Source: an uncultured Eggerthella sp. (GTDB taxonomy: Bacteria; Actinomycetota; Coriobacteriia; Coriobacteriales; Eggerthellaceae). Taken from it: a stretch of 22,646 nt of DNA. The stretch spans positions 1 to 22,646 of the forward strand of contig UQML01000030.1 of NCBI GenBank assembly GCA_900542265.1. Reading direction: 5' to 3'. Shown piece after piece: positions 1-8,555 of this stretch. Every line of letters begins with the position of its first letter. Within the stretch, counting starts at the first letter, position 1. The position numbers were made by a program, and so were the translations under genes. Below the pieces are notes generated by a model that worked only from the letters and a program-made list of their open reading frames with translations, did not search any database and was not told where the DNA came from.

Positions 1-48
1 CGAGATTGCCTCTTGTCTCGTGGGCTCGGAGATGTGTATAAGAGACAG
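1..48 (+). other. Nextera/P7 sequencing adapter contamination (5' end)
   Basis: Bases 15-48 match the Illumina Nextera read-2 transposase adapter, ending in the 19-bp mosaic end (AGATGTGTATAAGAGACAG, 30-48). Bases 1-6 (CGAGAT) are the tail of the P7 primer. Bases 7-14 (TGCCTCTT) lie exactly where the 8-base i7 index sits and match Nextera index N711 as I remember it. This is library-construction DNA, not genome. Confidence 0.98.
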
Positions 49-757
49 CTGCTATGATTCTGTCATGAATGAGTCAATGATGCGCATTGCCCAAGAAAAA
101 GGGCTTCTTGAATTTCATGCATATGATTTACGCGATTGGACTCATGATAAGCATCGCACCACTGATGATGAACCGTATGGGGGAGGTCAAGGGCTTGTTA
201 TGAAGTGCGAGCCGGTGTTTGAAGCATGTGATGAACTCTTTGCTTCTACTCAAACAAGGCCTTATGTTATTGCTATGTCACCGACGGGTGAACAGTTAAA
301 TGAGCAAATTACTCTTGAGTTAGCCAAGCAAGAACACCTCTTTTTCTTATGTGGTCACTACGAAGGATTTGATGAGCGCATTTATACGCTTGCAGATCGT
401 GTTTTATCTATAGGTGACTATGTATTAACGAGTGGAGAGCTGGCATCTATGGTGGTTATTGATGCGGTTGTTCGCCGTATTGATGGGGTTTTGGGTGACG
501 AGGCGTCCTGTGTAGATGAAAGCTTTCATGATGATCTTTTGGAATATCCTCAATACACTCGTCCTGCTACGTATCGTGGAATGCAGGTACCTGAGGTGTT
601 ACTAAGTGGACATCATGCGCGTATTGAGCAGTGGAGGCGCGAGCAAAGTTTATTACGCACCCAAGCACGGAGGCCTGATTTACTTAAAAAAGCTAACCTT
701 ACCGCCAAAGACAGAGATTTTCTCTCACGTGCGGCACTACCCAACGACATAACGTAA
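49..757 (+). CDS. trmD: tRNA (guanine-N1)-methyltransferase TrmD, 5' truncated
   Basis: TrmD transfers a methyl group from SAM to N1 of G37 in tRNAs with G36, which prevents +1 frameshifting. It is a cytosolic SPOUT-family homodimer. The visible protein starts inside the family at about residue 15-20 (DSVMNESMMRIAQEKG) and continues with HDKHRTTDDEPYGGGQGLVMK, LCGHYEGFDERI and the knotted SAM site LSIGDYVLTSGELA, then the C-terminal ESFHDDLLEYPQYTRPA and LLSGHHARIEQWR segments. The first amino acids are missing because the contig begins in adapter DNA. An ATG at base 20 gives an apparent start, but its residues MGSEMCIRDS are translated adapter. The gene ends at TAA 755-757, and lepB follows after 65 bp. 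Confidence 0.97.
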
Positions 758-822
758 ATTTAGTTTATGATACCTACATACTTTACCCCGTCTGTTGACT
801 CTAGTTTGAGAAAGGAAGCATT

Positions 823-1395
823 GTGGATTCCGGCAAGCACGCCACGAACCATAATCCGAGTATTTTGAAGCGTTTCTTTGGCATTCTCATCATGATTGTT
901 GTCGTTCTTGCGGCTACGTGGGGTATTCGTACGTATATTTTAGAACCCTTTCAGATCCCATCGGCATCTATGGAGCAAACCATTCAAACGGGGGATCGTG
1001 TTTTTGCAGAAAAGGTTACGTATCTTGCCGGGGAGCCACAACCGGGTGATATCGTGGTTTTTTCAGATCCACAAATCCCATCGCGTATCTTAATTAAGCG
1101 CGTTATTGCCACCGAAGGGCAGGTTATTGACTTTCAGGATGGCAAGGTTTTGATTGATGGGGTAGTACAAGATGAGCCTTATACTGATGGGGCTCCGACC
1201 TATCCCCTTACAACAGCAAGTAATGTCTCTCTTGCTTACCCGTATACCGTTCCGCAAGGTATGGTATGGGTAATGGGTGATAATCGTCTTAATTCAGCAG
1301 ATTCGCGCTATTTTGGACCGATTAATGAATCAACGGTATTCGGTCGTGCTTTTGTGACCTATTGGCCACTGGATCATTTTGGACTTTTAGAGTAA
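823..1395 (+). CDS. lepB: signal peptidase I
   Basis: Type I signal peptidase is a membrane-anchored Ser/Lys protease that removes signal peptides from Sec- and Tat-exported proteins. The 190-residue protein has one N-terminal transmembrane helix (about residues 17-37). The nucleophile motif PSASM follows (Ser49), then the general-base lysine in ILIKRV (Lys92), and the late family box GDNRLNSADSR. The start is GTG, preceded by AAAGGAAG with about 5 nt spacing. It lies between trmD and glyQ, only 14 bp before the latter, so it is probably cotranscribed. Its length fits short Gram-positive/actinobacterial SPases. Confidence 0.96.
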   Translation: MDSGKHATNHNPSILKRFFGILIMIVVVLAATWGIRTYILEPFQIPSASMEQTIQTGDRVFAEKVTYLAGEPQPGDIVVFSDPQIPSRILIKRVIATEGQVIDFQDGKVLIDGVVQDEPYTDGAPTYPLTTASNVSLAYPYTVPQGMVWVMGDNRLNSADSRYFGPINESTVFGRAFVTYWPLDHFGLLE

Positions 1396-1409
1396 GAGAA
1401 AAGGAGTGA

Positions 1410-2342
1410 GTGGTGGCGCAAACACAGCAGACACAACAAGCCTCGCAGGAAAATCCCTTAACCTTTCAAGAAATAATCCTTGCTTTGCAAACCTATTGGG
1501 CAGAGCAAGGGTGTGTTATTTTACAACCTTATGACAACGAAGTAGGTGCAGGTACTTTTCATACAGCAACCACTTTGCGCAGTTTAGGTCCTGATGCATG
1601 GCGCTGTGCGTATGTGCAGCCTTGCCGCAGACCTGCTGATGGTCGTTATGGTGAAAACCCTAATCGTATGCAGCATTATTATCAGTTCCAGGTTTTACTC
1701 AAGCCCTCGCCTGATAATGTGCAAGAACTCTACCTTAATTCTTTGCGCTCTATTGGTATTGAGGTAGAAGCGCATGATGTCCGTTTCGTTGAGGATGACT
1801 GGGAGAGCCCGACGCTTGGTGCATGGGGACTCGGTTGGGAAGTATGGCTCAACGGTATGGAAGTAACACAGTTTACGTACTTCCAGCAAGTGGGTGGTTT
1901 TGAATGCGATCCTGTTCCTTCAGAAATTACGTATGGTCTTGAGCGTTTGGCTATGTACATCCAAGGCGTTGATTCGGTCTATGACCTCGTCTGGTCACGG
2001 GGAGCGGATGGAAGTGTCTTTACTTATGGCGACGTATTTTTAGAAAACGAAAAGGAATTCTCGGCATACAACTTTGAAGTTGCTGATACTGATCTTTTGT
2101 TTGGCGAGTTTGATCGCTATGAGGCAGAATGCTTGCACACGCTTGAGGCAGGTCTGCCGCTTCCTGCTTATGATTATGTTTTGAAATGCTCCCATGCATT
2201 CAATTTGCTTGATGCGCGTGGCGTTATTTCTGCTACCGAGCGCATGGGTTACATTTTGCGTGTGCGCACTTTGGCAAAAGCGTGCTGTGCATCGTATTTA
2301 GAGCATGTTGTAGGAATTGATGTCACGGGAGAAGGGGAGTAA
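1410..2342 (+). CDS. glyQ: glycyl-tRNA synthetase, alpha subunit
   Basis: This is the catalytic alpha subunit of the bacterial alpha2-beta2 glycyl-tRNA synthetase, which charges tRNA-Gly with glycine. The protein (309-310 aa) carries the nearly invariant family blocks FQEIILALQTYWAEQGC, GRYGENPNRMQHYYQFQV, KPSPDNVQELYL, GWEVWLNGMEVTQFTYFQQ and ITYGLERLAMYIQGVDSVYD. Two GTG codons are adjacent at 1410 and 1413. The Shine-Dalgarno AAGGAG at 1401-1406 leaves 6 nt before 1413 but only 3 before 1410, so 1413 is the likelier start. glyS begins 6 bp downstream. A cognate tRNA-Gly(TCC) lies at 12473. Confidence 0.97.
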   Translation: MVAQTQQTQQASQENPLTFQEIILALQTYWAEQGCVILQPYDNEVGAGTFHTATTLRSLGPDAWRCAYVQPCRRPADGRYGENPNRMQHYYQFQVLLKPSPDNVQELYLNSLRSIGIEVEAHDVRFVEDDWESPTLGAWGLGWEVWLNGMEVTQFTYFQQVGGFECDPVPSEITYGLERLAMYIQGVDSVYDLVWSRGADGSVFTYGDVFLENEKEFSAYNFEVADTDLLFGEFDRYEAECLHTLEAGLPLPAYDYVLKCSHAFNLLDARGVISATERMGYILRVRTLAKACCASYLEHVVGIDVTGEGE

Positions 2343-2348
2343 ATACGT

Positions 2349-4412
2349 ATGGCTGGAACAACACTTGCTTTTGAAATTGGAACAGAAGAAATTCCTGCGT
2401 TTGATCTTTCGGCTGCCATCAAACAGCTTAAAAAAGATGTTCCTGCATTGTTGGATGCAAAGCGTATTCCTCACGGGGATATTGAAGTATATGACACTCC
2501 GCGTCGCTTGATTGTTATCGTGTACGACATTCCTGAGTTTACTGAAGAGCAGTCCGAGGTATTTAAAGGCCCATCAGTAAAAATTGCCTTTGATGATAAT
2601 AATGAACCCACTAAAGCGGCGCTCGGATTTGCTCGTGGGAAAGGCGCTGATATTGCTGATATCGTCGTTGAAGACGGCTACATTTATGTTAAGCGCACCA
2701 TTGCTGCTCAATCAATCAAAGAGCTTTTACCTGATGTGCTTGATGAAATTATCCATGGTATTTCATGGCCTAAATCTCAGCGATGGGGAAGCGAACACGA
2801 AACATTTTCTCGTCCAGTACGTTGGCTGTTAGCGTTGTTGGGCGATGAGGTTATCGAGTACCATTACGCTAACCTTGAGACAAGTAATATGACACGGGGA
2901 CACCGCTTCTTAGCACCAGGTCCTTTTGAGGTAGCAAACGCTGATGCATTACTTGAAACTTTGCGCAGTGCTTACCTCATTCCTTCTGAGAAAGAGCGTG
3001 AAGCAGTAATTCGTGAAGGCGTTGCTGCTATAGAAAAAGAGACTGGTTTGACAGCAGAGTTGCCTGCTAAAACACTTGTTGAAGTCATCAATCTTGCTGA
3101 GTATCCAACCGTTTTGTTGGGTACGTTTGATGAGGAGTTCTTGGCTGTTCCTGAAGAAATTATTGTTGATGCTATGTTGATGCATCAACGTTATTTCCCC
3201 TTGTATGATAAAAATGGTGCACTTACTAATCATTTTCTGGTTGTCTCAAATGGCGATCCTGCTTGCGCACAGACTATCATTGAGGGCAATGAGCGTGTAG
3301 TGCGTGCACGTCTTTATGATGCAAAATTCTTTTATGATGAAGATCTCAAGATTCCGCTAGAAGGGTATGTTGATCGTCTTTCTGAGGTGGTATTCCAAGA
3401 GAAGCTGGGCACCATGCTTGATAAGACCCATCGCATAGAAAAACTTTGCGAACATCTTGCTCTGGACGCTGATCTTAACGCTGAAGATAAGGCTGATGCG
3501 CTTCGTGCTGCAAAGCTTTGCAAGGCTGACTTGGTTACAGGTGCTGTTGTTGAATTTACCTCTGTCCAAGGCGTGATGGGTGCATATTATGCGCAAGCAG
3601 CAGGAGAGACCGAGCAAGTTGCAACTGCAATTGGGCAGCATTATCAGCCACGCTTTGCGGGAGATGCGGCACCTGATTCTGAGGTAGGAAAAATTGTTGC
3701 TTTTGCTGATAAGCTTGACACAATTTGTGGTTTATTTGCTCTTGGACAAGGTCCTTCTGGCTCTTCTGATCCGTTTGCTTTGCGTCGTAGTGCTATTGGC
3801 ATTATTGCCATGTTGCGCAAAGGTTTGTCTGTCTCGCTTGAGAATGCTATTGACTGTGCACTTGATTCCTATGCAGCTGACATCACTTTTGATAAAGCAG
3901 CAGTAAAAGCTGAGATCATTGATTTCTTTATTACCCGTACCAAGGTAATTTTGAAAGATGAGGGTGTAGCGTCTGACGTTATTGAAGCTATTGTTGCTTG
4001 TCATATCACTGAGCCTGCAGAAATCTCAAAGCGCGCTCATGCACTTGAAACTATGCGTAAGGAAATTCCTGAAGCAATGCAAGATTTGGCTACTGCTTTT
4101 GCACGCGCAAATAACTTGCGCAACAAAGAAAGTGGTTCTTCTGTTGATGAGGCTCTTCTTGAGCAAGAAGAACAGCTACTTTTGGACGCTATTGTAACTG
4201 CAGAAGATAATGTCAATAAGGCTCTTCAGGCAGATGAATATCCGCTTGCATTGCAATCACTTGCAGATTTGAGAAACCCTATCGACACCTTCTTTAGCGA
4301 TGTCATGATTATGGATGAGGATCCGTGCGTGAGGGCAAATCGACTAGCGCTTCTTAATAGGTTTGTGAACGTTTTTGAGCATGTTGCTGATTTTTCGCAG
4401 CTGAGCAAATAG
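2349..4412 (+). CDS. glyS: glycyl-tRNA synthetase, beta subunit
   Basis: This is the tRNA-binding beta subunit that pairs with GlyQ. At 687 aa it has normal family length. Recognisable blocks are the start LAFEIGTEEIPA, the SWPKSQRWGSEHETFSRPVRW-type segment, and GTMLDKTHRIEKL followed by AKLCKADLVTGAVVEF and FTSVQGVMGAYYA (the HD-like region). It ends with an alpha-helical, DALR-like anticodon-binding domain (LADLRNPIDTFFSDVMIMDED, about residues 635-655). The Shine-Dalgarno lies inside the end of glyQ (GGGGAGT), as expected for translational coupling of the 1:1 subunits. ppsR starts 12 bp downstream. Confidence 0.97.
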   Translation: MAGTTLAFEIGTEEIPAFDLSAAIKQLKKDVPALLDAKRIPHGDIEVYDTPRRLIVIVYDIPEFTEEQSEVFKGPSVKIAFDDNNEPTKAALGFARGKGADIADIVVEDGYIYVKRTIAAQSIKELLPDVLDEIIHGISWPKSQRWGSEHETFSRPVRWLLALLGDEVIEYHYANLETSNMTRGHRFLAPGPFEVANADALLETLRSAYLIPSEKEREAVIREGVAAIEKETGLTAELPAKTLVEVINLAEYPTVLLGTFDEEFLAVPEEIIVDAMLMHQRYFPLYDKNGALTNHFLVVSNGDPACAQTIIEGNERVVRARLYDAKFFYDEDLKIPLEGYVDRLSEVVFQEKLGTMLDKTHRIEKLCEHLALDADLNAEDKADALRAAKLCKADLVTGAVVEFTSVQGVMGAYYAQAAGETEQVATAIGQHYQPRFAGDAAPDSEVGKIVAFADKLDTICGLFALGQGPSGSSDPFALRRSAIGIIAMLRKGLSVSLENAIDCALDSYAADITFDKAAVKAEIIDFFITRTKVILKDEGVASDVIEAIVACHITEPAEISKRAHALETMRKEIPEAMQDLATAFARANNLRNKESGSSVDEALLEQEEQLLLDAIVTAEDNVNKALQADEYPLALQSLADLRNPIDTFFSDVMIMDEDPCVRANRLALLNRFVNVFEHVADFSQLSK

Positions 4413-4424
4413 GAAGGATGCGCA

Positions 4425-5312
4425 ATGAAGCAATGGATTTTTCACGGAGACCCTTCTGCTGATTTGCCGACCATCCACATTGTTTCTGATTCAGTAGGGG
4501 TAACGGGGCAAACCGTTGCCCGAGCTGCTGCAGCAACGTTTGGTGTATACAATCCTTCCATCGCGGTGTTACCGAGTGTAAAAAACACCGAAATGCTCAA
4601 ACGTGCTTTAGATAATTTGCGTGAGCGCTATGCTGAGATGCATCCCGGCAAGCGCTTGTTGCTTTTTTATACGCTGATCGATCAGTCTCTGCATGATGTA
4701 ATGGACGAATATGTTCTAGCGCATCAAGATGTAATTGAAGCATGGGATATTATGGCTGGTCCTATTCATGCCATTGAGCAAATAAGTGGCAAACATGCTA
4801 GTCGCAAACCGGGAAAGTTCCATTCGGTTAATGAGTTTTATTTTCAAAGGATTGAAGCGATGGAATTTACCATCATGCATGATGATGGAAGGAATCCTCA
4901 GGATCTTTCTAAAGCCGATATTGTTTTGATTGGGGTATCTCGTTCTTCCAAAACGCCGCTTTCAATCTATCTTTCACAGCAAGGGTATAAGGTGGCTAAT
5001 GTGCCGCTTGACTTCCAAACTGAACCTCCCAAAGAACTTGAGGAGGTTGATTCAAGTAAGCTGTTTGGTCTTATGATCTCACCGGAGACATTAGTAGATA
5101 TTAGGCGCAAGCGCATTGGTAAGGCGGCTCATGTTGCCTCAAAATACGCAGATTTAGAGTACGTGTATCAAGATTTGGAAGATGCGCGTGCTTATATGCG
5201 CCGTTTGGGTGCAATTGTTATCCGAACCGATAATCGCGCAATTGAAGAAACCGCTCAGGAGATTTTGCGCTATTATGAGAATGTTCACCCTCAACAGGTT
5301 CGTTTTGACTAA
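4425..5312 (+). CDS. ppsR: pyruvate, phosphate dikinase regulatory protein (bifunctional kinase/Pi-dependent phosphorylase, PDRP)
   Basis: PDRP-family (DUF299) proteins inactivate PPDK by ADP-dependent phosphorylation of a threonine beside the catalytic histidine, and reactivate it by Pi-dependent removal of that phosphate. The 295-aa protein has the family start IHIVSDSVGVTGQTVARA (residues 17-34) and a P-loop-like GVSRSSKT (170-177), followed by PLSIYLSQQGYKVANVPL. It then has the LFGLMISPETLVDIRRKRI segment. The presumed substrate gene ppdK follows directly, 83 bp downstream, which fixes the target as PPDK rather than PEP synthetase. The start ATG has AGGAAGGA upstream. Confidence 0.95.
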   Translation: MKQWIFHGDPSADLPTIHIVSDSVGVTGQTVARAAAATFGVYNPSIAVLPSVKNTEMLKRALDNLRERYAEMHPGKRLLLFYTLIDQSLHDVMDEYVLAHQDVIEAWDIMAGPIHAIEQISGKHASRKPGKFHSVNEFYFQRIEAMEFTIMHDDGRNPQDLSKADIVLIGVSRSSKTPLSIYLSQQGYKVANVPLDFQTEPPKELEEVDSSKLFGLMISPETLVDIRRKRIGKAAHVASKYADLEYVYQDLEDARAYMRRLGAIVIRTDNRAIEETAQEILRYYENVHPQQVRFD

Positions 5313-5343
5313 GTAAATTGCTTTGAGCATGAGAGAGATCAAA

Positions 5344-5360
5344 ACGAACTGATTGTTCGT
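5344..5360. promoter_or_regulatory. small inverted repeat upstream of ppdK
   Basis: ACGAAC (5344-5349) and GTTCGT (5355-5360) form a perfect 6-bp inverted repeat around a 5-nt spacer in the 83-bp ppsR-ppdK gap. No T-run follows, so it is not a canonical terminator. It could be an operator or an mRNA hairpin. The function is unknown. Confidence 0.3.
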
Positions 5361-5395
5361 GATGGGTGAGCTAAGGAAAATCGTCTAAGGAGAAA

Positions 5396-8113
5396 ATGGT
5401 GACTGACCAAGTTAAGCGCGTTTATGCGTTCGGTAAAGACGCAAACGGCAATAACGTTACTGAGGGTAACACCGACATGAAAGCTATCCTCGGCGGCAAA
5501 GGTGCAAACCTTGCTGAAATGGCCAACATTGGCCTTCCTGTTCCTCCAGGATTTACGATTTCTTGTCAGACTTGCATGGAGTATGCAAATGCTGACAATA
5601 CTTGGCCTGAAGGCGTTTTAGATACTATTGAAGAGTATCGTCTTGATCTTGAAAACCGCATCGGCAAAAAAATTGGTGATGCAGAAGATCCTCTGCTTGT
5701 TTCTGTTCGTTCTGGTGCTCCTATGTCAATGCCTGGCATGATGGATACCGTTTTGAACTTGGGCTTAAACGATCAATCCATTAATGGTTTGATTAAGCAG
5801 ACTGAAAACCCACGCTTTGCTTGGGACTCCTATCGTCGCTTTATTCAGATGTTCTCTAACGTTGTAATGGGTCTTGATGGAGATCTGTTTGAGAATGCTA
5901 TCAATGTCATGAAGCAAGATCGTGGTGTTGATGAGGATACTGAACTCAGCGCAGAGGATTTGCAGGAGCTCGTTGGTGAGTTTAAGCAAATCTTTAGCGA
6001 GAATGTTTCTGCTGAAGAGTATCCTACACTTGTTATCGATGGGGTTGTTGAGTTCCCACAAGATCCTGATGTACAGCTCCAATTAGCTATTGAGGCAGTA
6101 TTTGGTTCATGGAACAATCCTCGTGCAATCCTTTATCGTAAGCAGAACAAGATTTCTGACGACTTAGGCACCGCTGTTAATGTTCAGTCAATGATCTTTG
6201 GTAACAAAGGTGATACGTCTGCAACCGGTGTTGCCTTTACCCGTAATCCTGCTAATGGTGAAAAAGAGTTCTACGGTGACTACCTCGTTAACGCTCAAGG
6301 TGAAGACGTTGTAGCTGGCATCCGTAATACTTCACCTATTTCTGATTTGAAGCATGTTGAAGGTCTTGAAGATGCAGGGCGTGAGCTCGAGGAGGTATTC
6401 ACTATCCTTGAGAATCACTTCCGTGATATGTGTGATATCGAATTTACTATTGAGCAGGGTAAGCTCTGGATGCTCCAAACTCGTGTTGGCAAGCGTACTG
6501 CTGCTGCGGCATTGCACATTGCTATTGAAATGGTGAATGAAGGCCTTATTACTAAAGAAGAGGCAGTAACTCGTGTTGATCCTGAACAGCTTGATCAGCT
6601 TTTGCATCCTCAGTTTGATACCAATGCTGAATATGACGTTGTTGCTCGTGGCTTAAATGCATCTCCTGGTGCTGCTGTTGGCGAAGCAGTATTTTCTGCT
6701 GAGGCCGCAGTTGAAGCTGCTGCTGAAGGTCGCAAGACCGTTTTGGTTCGCTGGGAAACCACTCCTGATGACCTTGCTGGCATGATTGCTGCTGAGGGCA
6801 TTTTGACTTCTCACGGTGGAAAGACTTCTCATGCTGCTGTTATTGCTCGTGGTATGGGTGCTCCTTGTGTTTGCGGTGTTGATGCTTTAAAGATTGATGC
6901 TGAAGCAAAGCAAGCTACAATCGCTGGTACTGATCTTGTTATCCGTGAAGGTGACATGATTTCTCTTGACGGTACTACTGGTATCGTTGTTATGGGTGCT
7001 GTTGAGCTTGTCCAGCCTGAACTTGCTGGTGACCTTGACACTATCTTAGAGTGGGCAGATGAAGTTCGCACCATGGGTGTTCGCGCTAATGCAGACAATC
7101 CTGAGGATGCTGAGCTTGCTCGTTCCTTTGGTGCTCAGGGTATTGGCCTTTGCCGTACCGAGCATATGTTCTTAGGTGATCGCAAGCAGATTATCCAAAC
7201 TTTCATTTTGAATGATGATCCAGCAATTCGTGAAAAAGCAGTTGCTGACTTGTTTGAGGCACAGACTGGTGACTTCCTTGGCATGTTTAAGGCAATGGAC
7301 GGTTTGCCTGTCATTGTTCGTTTGCTTGATCCACCTCTGCATGAATTCTTGGAGAGCCCACGCGCTCTTGATGTTGAGATTGCTCGCCTTGAGGCAACGG
7401 GTGCTGATGCAGAAGAGATTGCTGTTAAGCGCACCCTCATGGAGCAGATTGATGGCTTTGCAGAGCAGAACCCCATGCTTGGTTTGCGCGGCGTTCGTCT
7501 TGCTATCAAGTATCCAATTCTTCCTGTTATGCAGATTCGTGCAATTGCTACGGCAGCGGCACAGTTAAAGAAGCAAGGTCTTGATCCTAAGCCAGAGATT
7601 ATGATTCCTCTGGTATCAGTAAAACCTGAGCTTGATAAATTGCGTGCTTTGGCAGAGCAGACAATTGCTGAAGTTGCTGAGGCAGAAGGCGTAGAGCTTG
7701 AGATTCCTATTGGAACTATGATTGAGCTTCCTCGTGCTGCAGTTACTGCAGATGAAATTGCCCAGTCTGCTGACTTCTTCTCATTTGGCACTAACGACCT
7801 TACGCAGACCACCTTTGGTTTCTCTCGTGATGACGTTGAGGCGGAGTTTGTTTCTGACTATCTCAATGAGCGCATCTTGCCTTACAACCCCTTTGCAACT
7901 ATTGATCCAGGCGTAGCACGTTTGGTTGATATGGGCGTTGAACTTGGTCATGCAGGCAATCCTGATATTGTTTGCGGTGTATGTGGCGAGCATGGTGGAG
8001 ATCCTGATTCGGTAAAGACCTTCAACAAGATTGGCCTCGACTATGTCAGCTGCTCTCCGTATCGTGTGCCTATCGCTCGTCTGGCTGCTGCTCAGGCTGC
8101 TTTGGGTAAGTAG
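5396..8113 (+). CDS. ppdK: pyruvate, phosphate dikinase
   Basis: PPDK interconverts pyruvate + ATP + Pi and PEP + AMP + PPi. In fermenters it can run in the pyruvate-forming direction to gain ATP. The 905-aa protein has an N-terminal ATP-grasp part (GGKGANLAEMANIGLPVPPGF, then SVRSGAPMSMPGMMDTVLNLG). The central phospho-histidine domain has GGKTSHAAVIARGMGAPCVCG, with His479 as phosphocarrier and Thr477 as the expected PDRP site. The C-terminal TIM barrel has GLCRTEHMF, LLDPPLHEFLP-like LDPPLHEFLE, SFGTNDLTQTTFG and CGVCGEHGGDP with catalytic Cys863. The ATG at 5396 follows TAAGGAG. Codon choice is visibly more biased than in neighbouring genes, suggesting high expression. Confidence 0.98.
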   Translation: MVTDQVKRVYAFGKDANGNNVTEGNTDMKAILGGKGANLAEMANIGLPVPPGFTISCQTCMEYANADNTWPEGVLDTIEEYRLDLENRIGKKIGDAEDPLLVSVRSGAPMSMPGMMDTVLNLGLNDQSINGLIKQTENPRFAWDSYRRFIQMFSNVVMGLDGDLFENAINVMKQDRGVDEDTELSAEDLQELVGEFKQIFSENVSAEEYPTLVIDGVVEFPQDPDVQLQLAIEAVFGSWNNPRAILYRKQNKISDDLGTAVNVQSMIFGNKGDTSATGVAFTRNPANGEKEFYGDYLVNAQGEDVVAGIRNTSPISDLKHVEGLEDAGRELEEVFTILENHFRDMCDIEFTIEQGKLWMLQTRVGKRTAAAALHIAIEMVNEGLITKEEAVTRVDPEQLDQLLHPQFDTNAEYDVVARGLNASPGAAVGEAVFSAEAAVEAAAEGRKTVLVRWETTPDDLAGMIAAEGILTSHGGKTSHAAVIARGMGAPCVCGVDALKIDAEAKQATIAGTDLVIREGDMISLDGTTGIVVMGAVELVQPELAGDLDTILEWADEVRTMGVRANADNPEDAELARSFGAQGIGLCRTEHMFLGDRKQIIQTFILNDDPAIREKAVADLFEAQTGDFLGMFKAMDGLPVIVRLLDPPLHEFLESPRALDVEIARLEATGADAEEIAVKRTLMEQIDGFAEQNPMLGLRGVRLAIKYPILPVMQIRAIATAAAQLKKQGLDPKPEIMIPLVSVKPELDKLRALAEQTIAEVAEAEGVELEIPIGTMIELPRAAVTADEIAQSADFFSFGTNDLTQTTFGFSRDDVEAEFVSDYLNERILPYNPFATIDPGVARLVDMGVELGHAGNPDIVCGVCGEHGGDPDSVKTFNKIGLDYVSCSPYRVPIARLAAAQAALGK

Positions 8114-8196
8114 AAATAGGGAAGAAGTAGTCAAACCCTAGTAAATTACTATTGATAGAATCATATAGCTAATTTATCACTAAAATCCTATACATT

Positions 8197-8235
8197 AGCG
8201 CTCTCGTTTTTATTGAATGAGGGCGCTTTTGTTTT
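8197..8235 (+). terminator. Rho-independent terminator after ppdK
   Basis: AGCGCTCTC (8197-8205) pairs with GAGGGCGCT (8219-8227), a 9-bp stem with one G-T pair. TTTGTTTT follows directly. It lies 84 bp after the ppdK stop and before the ferredoxin gene. Confidence 0.85.
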
Positions 8236-8290
8236 AACATAAAAGTGTTCATTCATCAGGCGCTCGTTTTGGAGAATGGAGGGTGGGGAT

Positions 8291-8545
8291 ATGGCAACTT
8301 CGCAGAAAAGCGCAGCTAAATTATTTAGCCGAGTTGAATCAGGGAAAATCACAAAAACAAACAATTTCACCGTTGATAAGTTTTGTATTGGATGCGGAAA
8401 ATGTGCTGAAGTCTGCCCCGCCGAATCAATCAAATTGGATCGTTGCGAACCGGTGTGGACCAAAGATGAATGCTACGTTTGTTTTGGGTGTCTCCGTGTT
8501 TGTCCCACCGAATCAATTCGCTACGGGCAGCAATCAATGAATTAA
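8291..8545 (+). CDS. small 2x[4Fe-4S] ferredoxin-type protein
   Basis: This is a predicted cytosolic electron carrier of 84 aa. It has two classical cluster motifs: C32-x2-C35-x2-C38-x3-C42-P (CIGCGKCAEVCP) and C61-x2-C64-x2-C67-x3-C71-P (CYVCFGCLRVCP). About 30 residues without cysteine precede the first motif, and an extra Cys52 lies between them. I chose ATG 8291 because GGAGG (8278-8282) sits 8 nt upstream. The in-frame ATG at 8276 would add five residues but has its GGAG only 1 nt away. The pattern, with a KPVW-like EPVWTKDEC between clusters, resembles the C-terminal ferredoxin part of EFR1-type flavodoxin-ferredoxin fusions, here without the flavodoxin. Its redox partner is not visible. 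Confidence 0.88.
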   Translation: MATSQKSAAKLFSRVESGKITKTNNFTVDKFCIGCGKCAEVCPAESIKLDRCEPVWTKDECYVCFGCLRVCPTESIRYGQQSMN

Positions 8546-8555
8546 GGTGGGGGAG

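Noticed and set aside
7135..7812. 225-codon minus-strand ORF opposite ppdK
   Set aside because: It is a shadow of the strongly biased ppdK codons; no ribosome site and low-complexity Ser/Ala/Arg composition.
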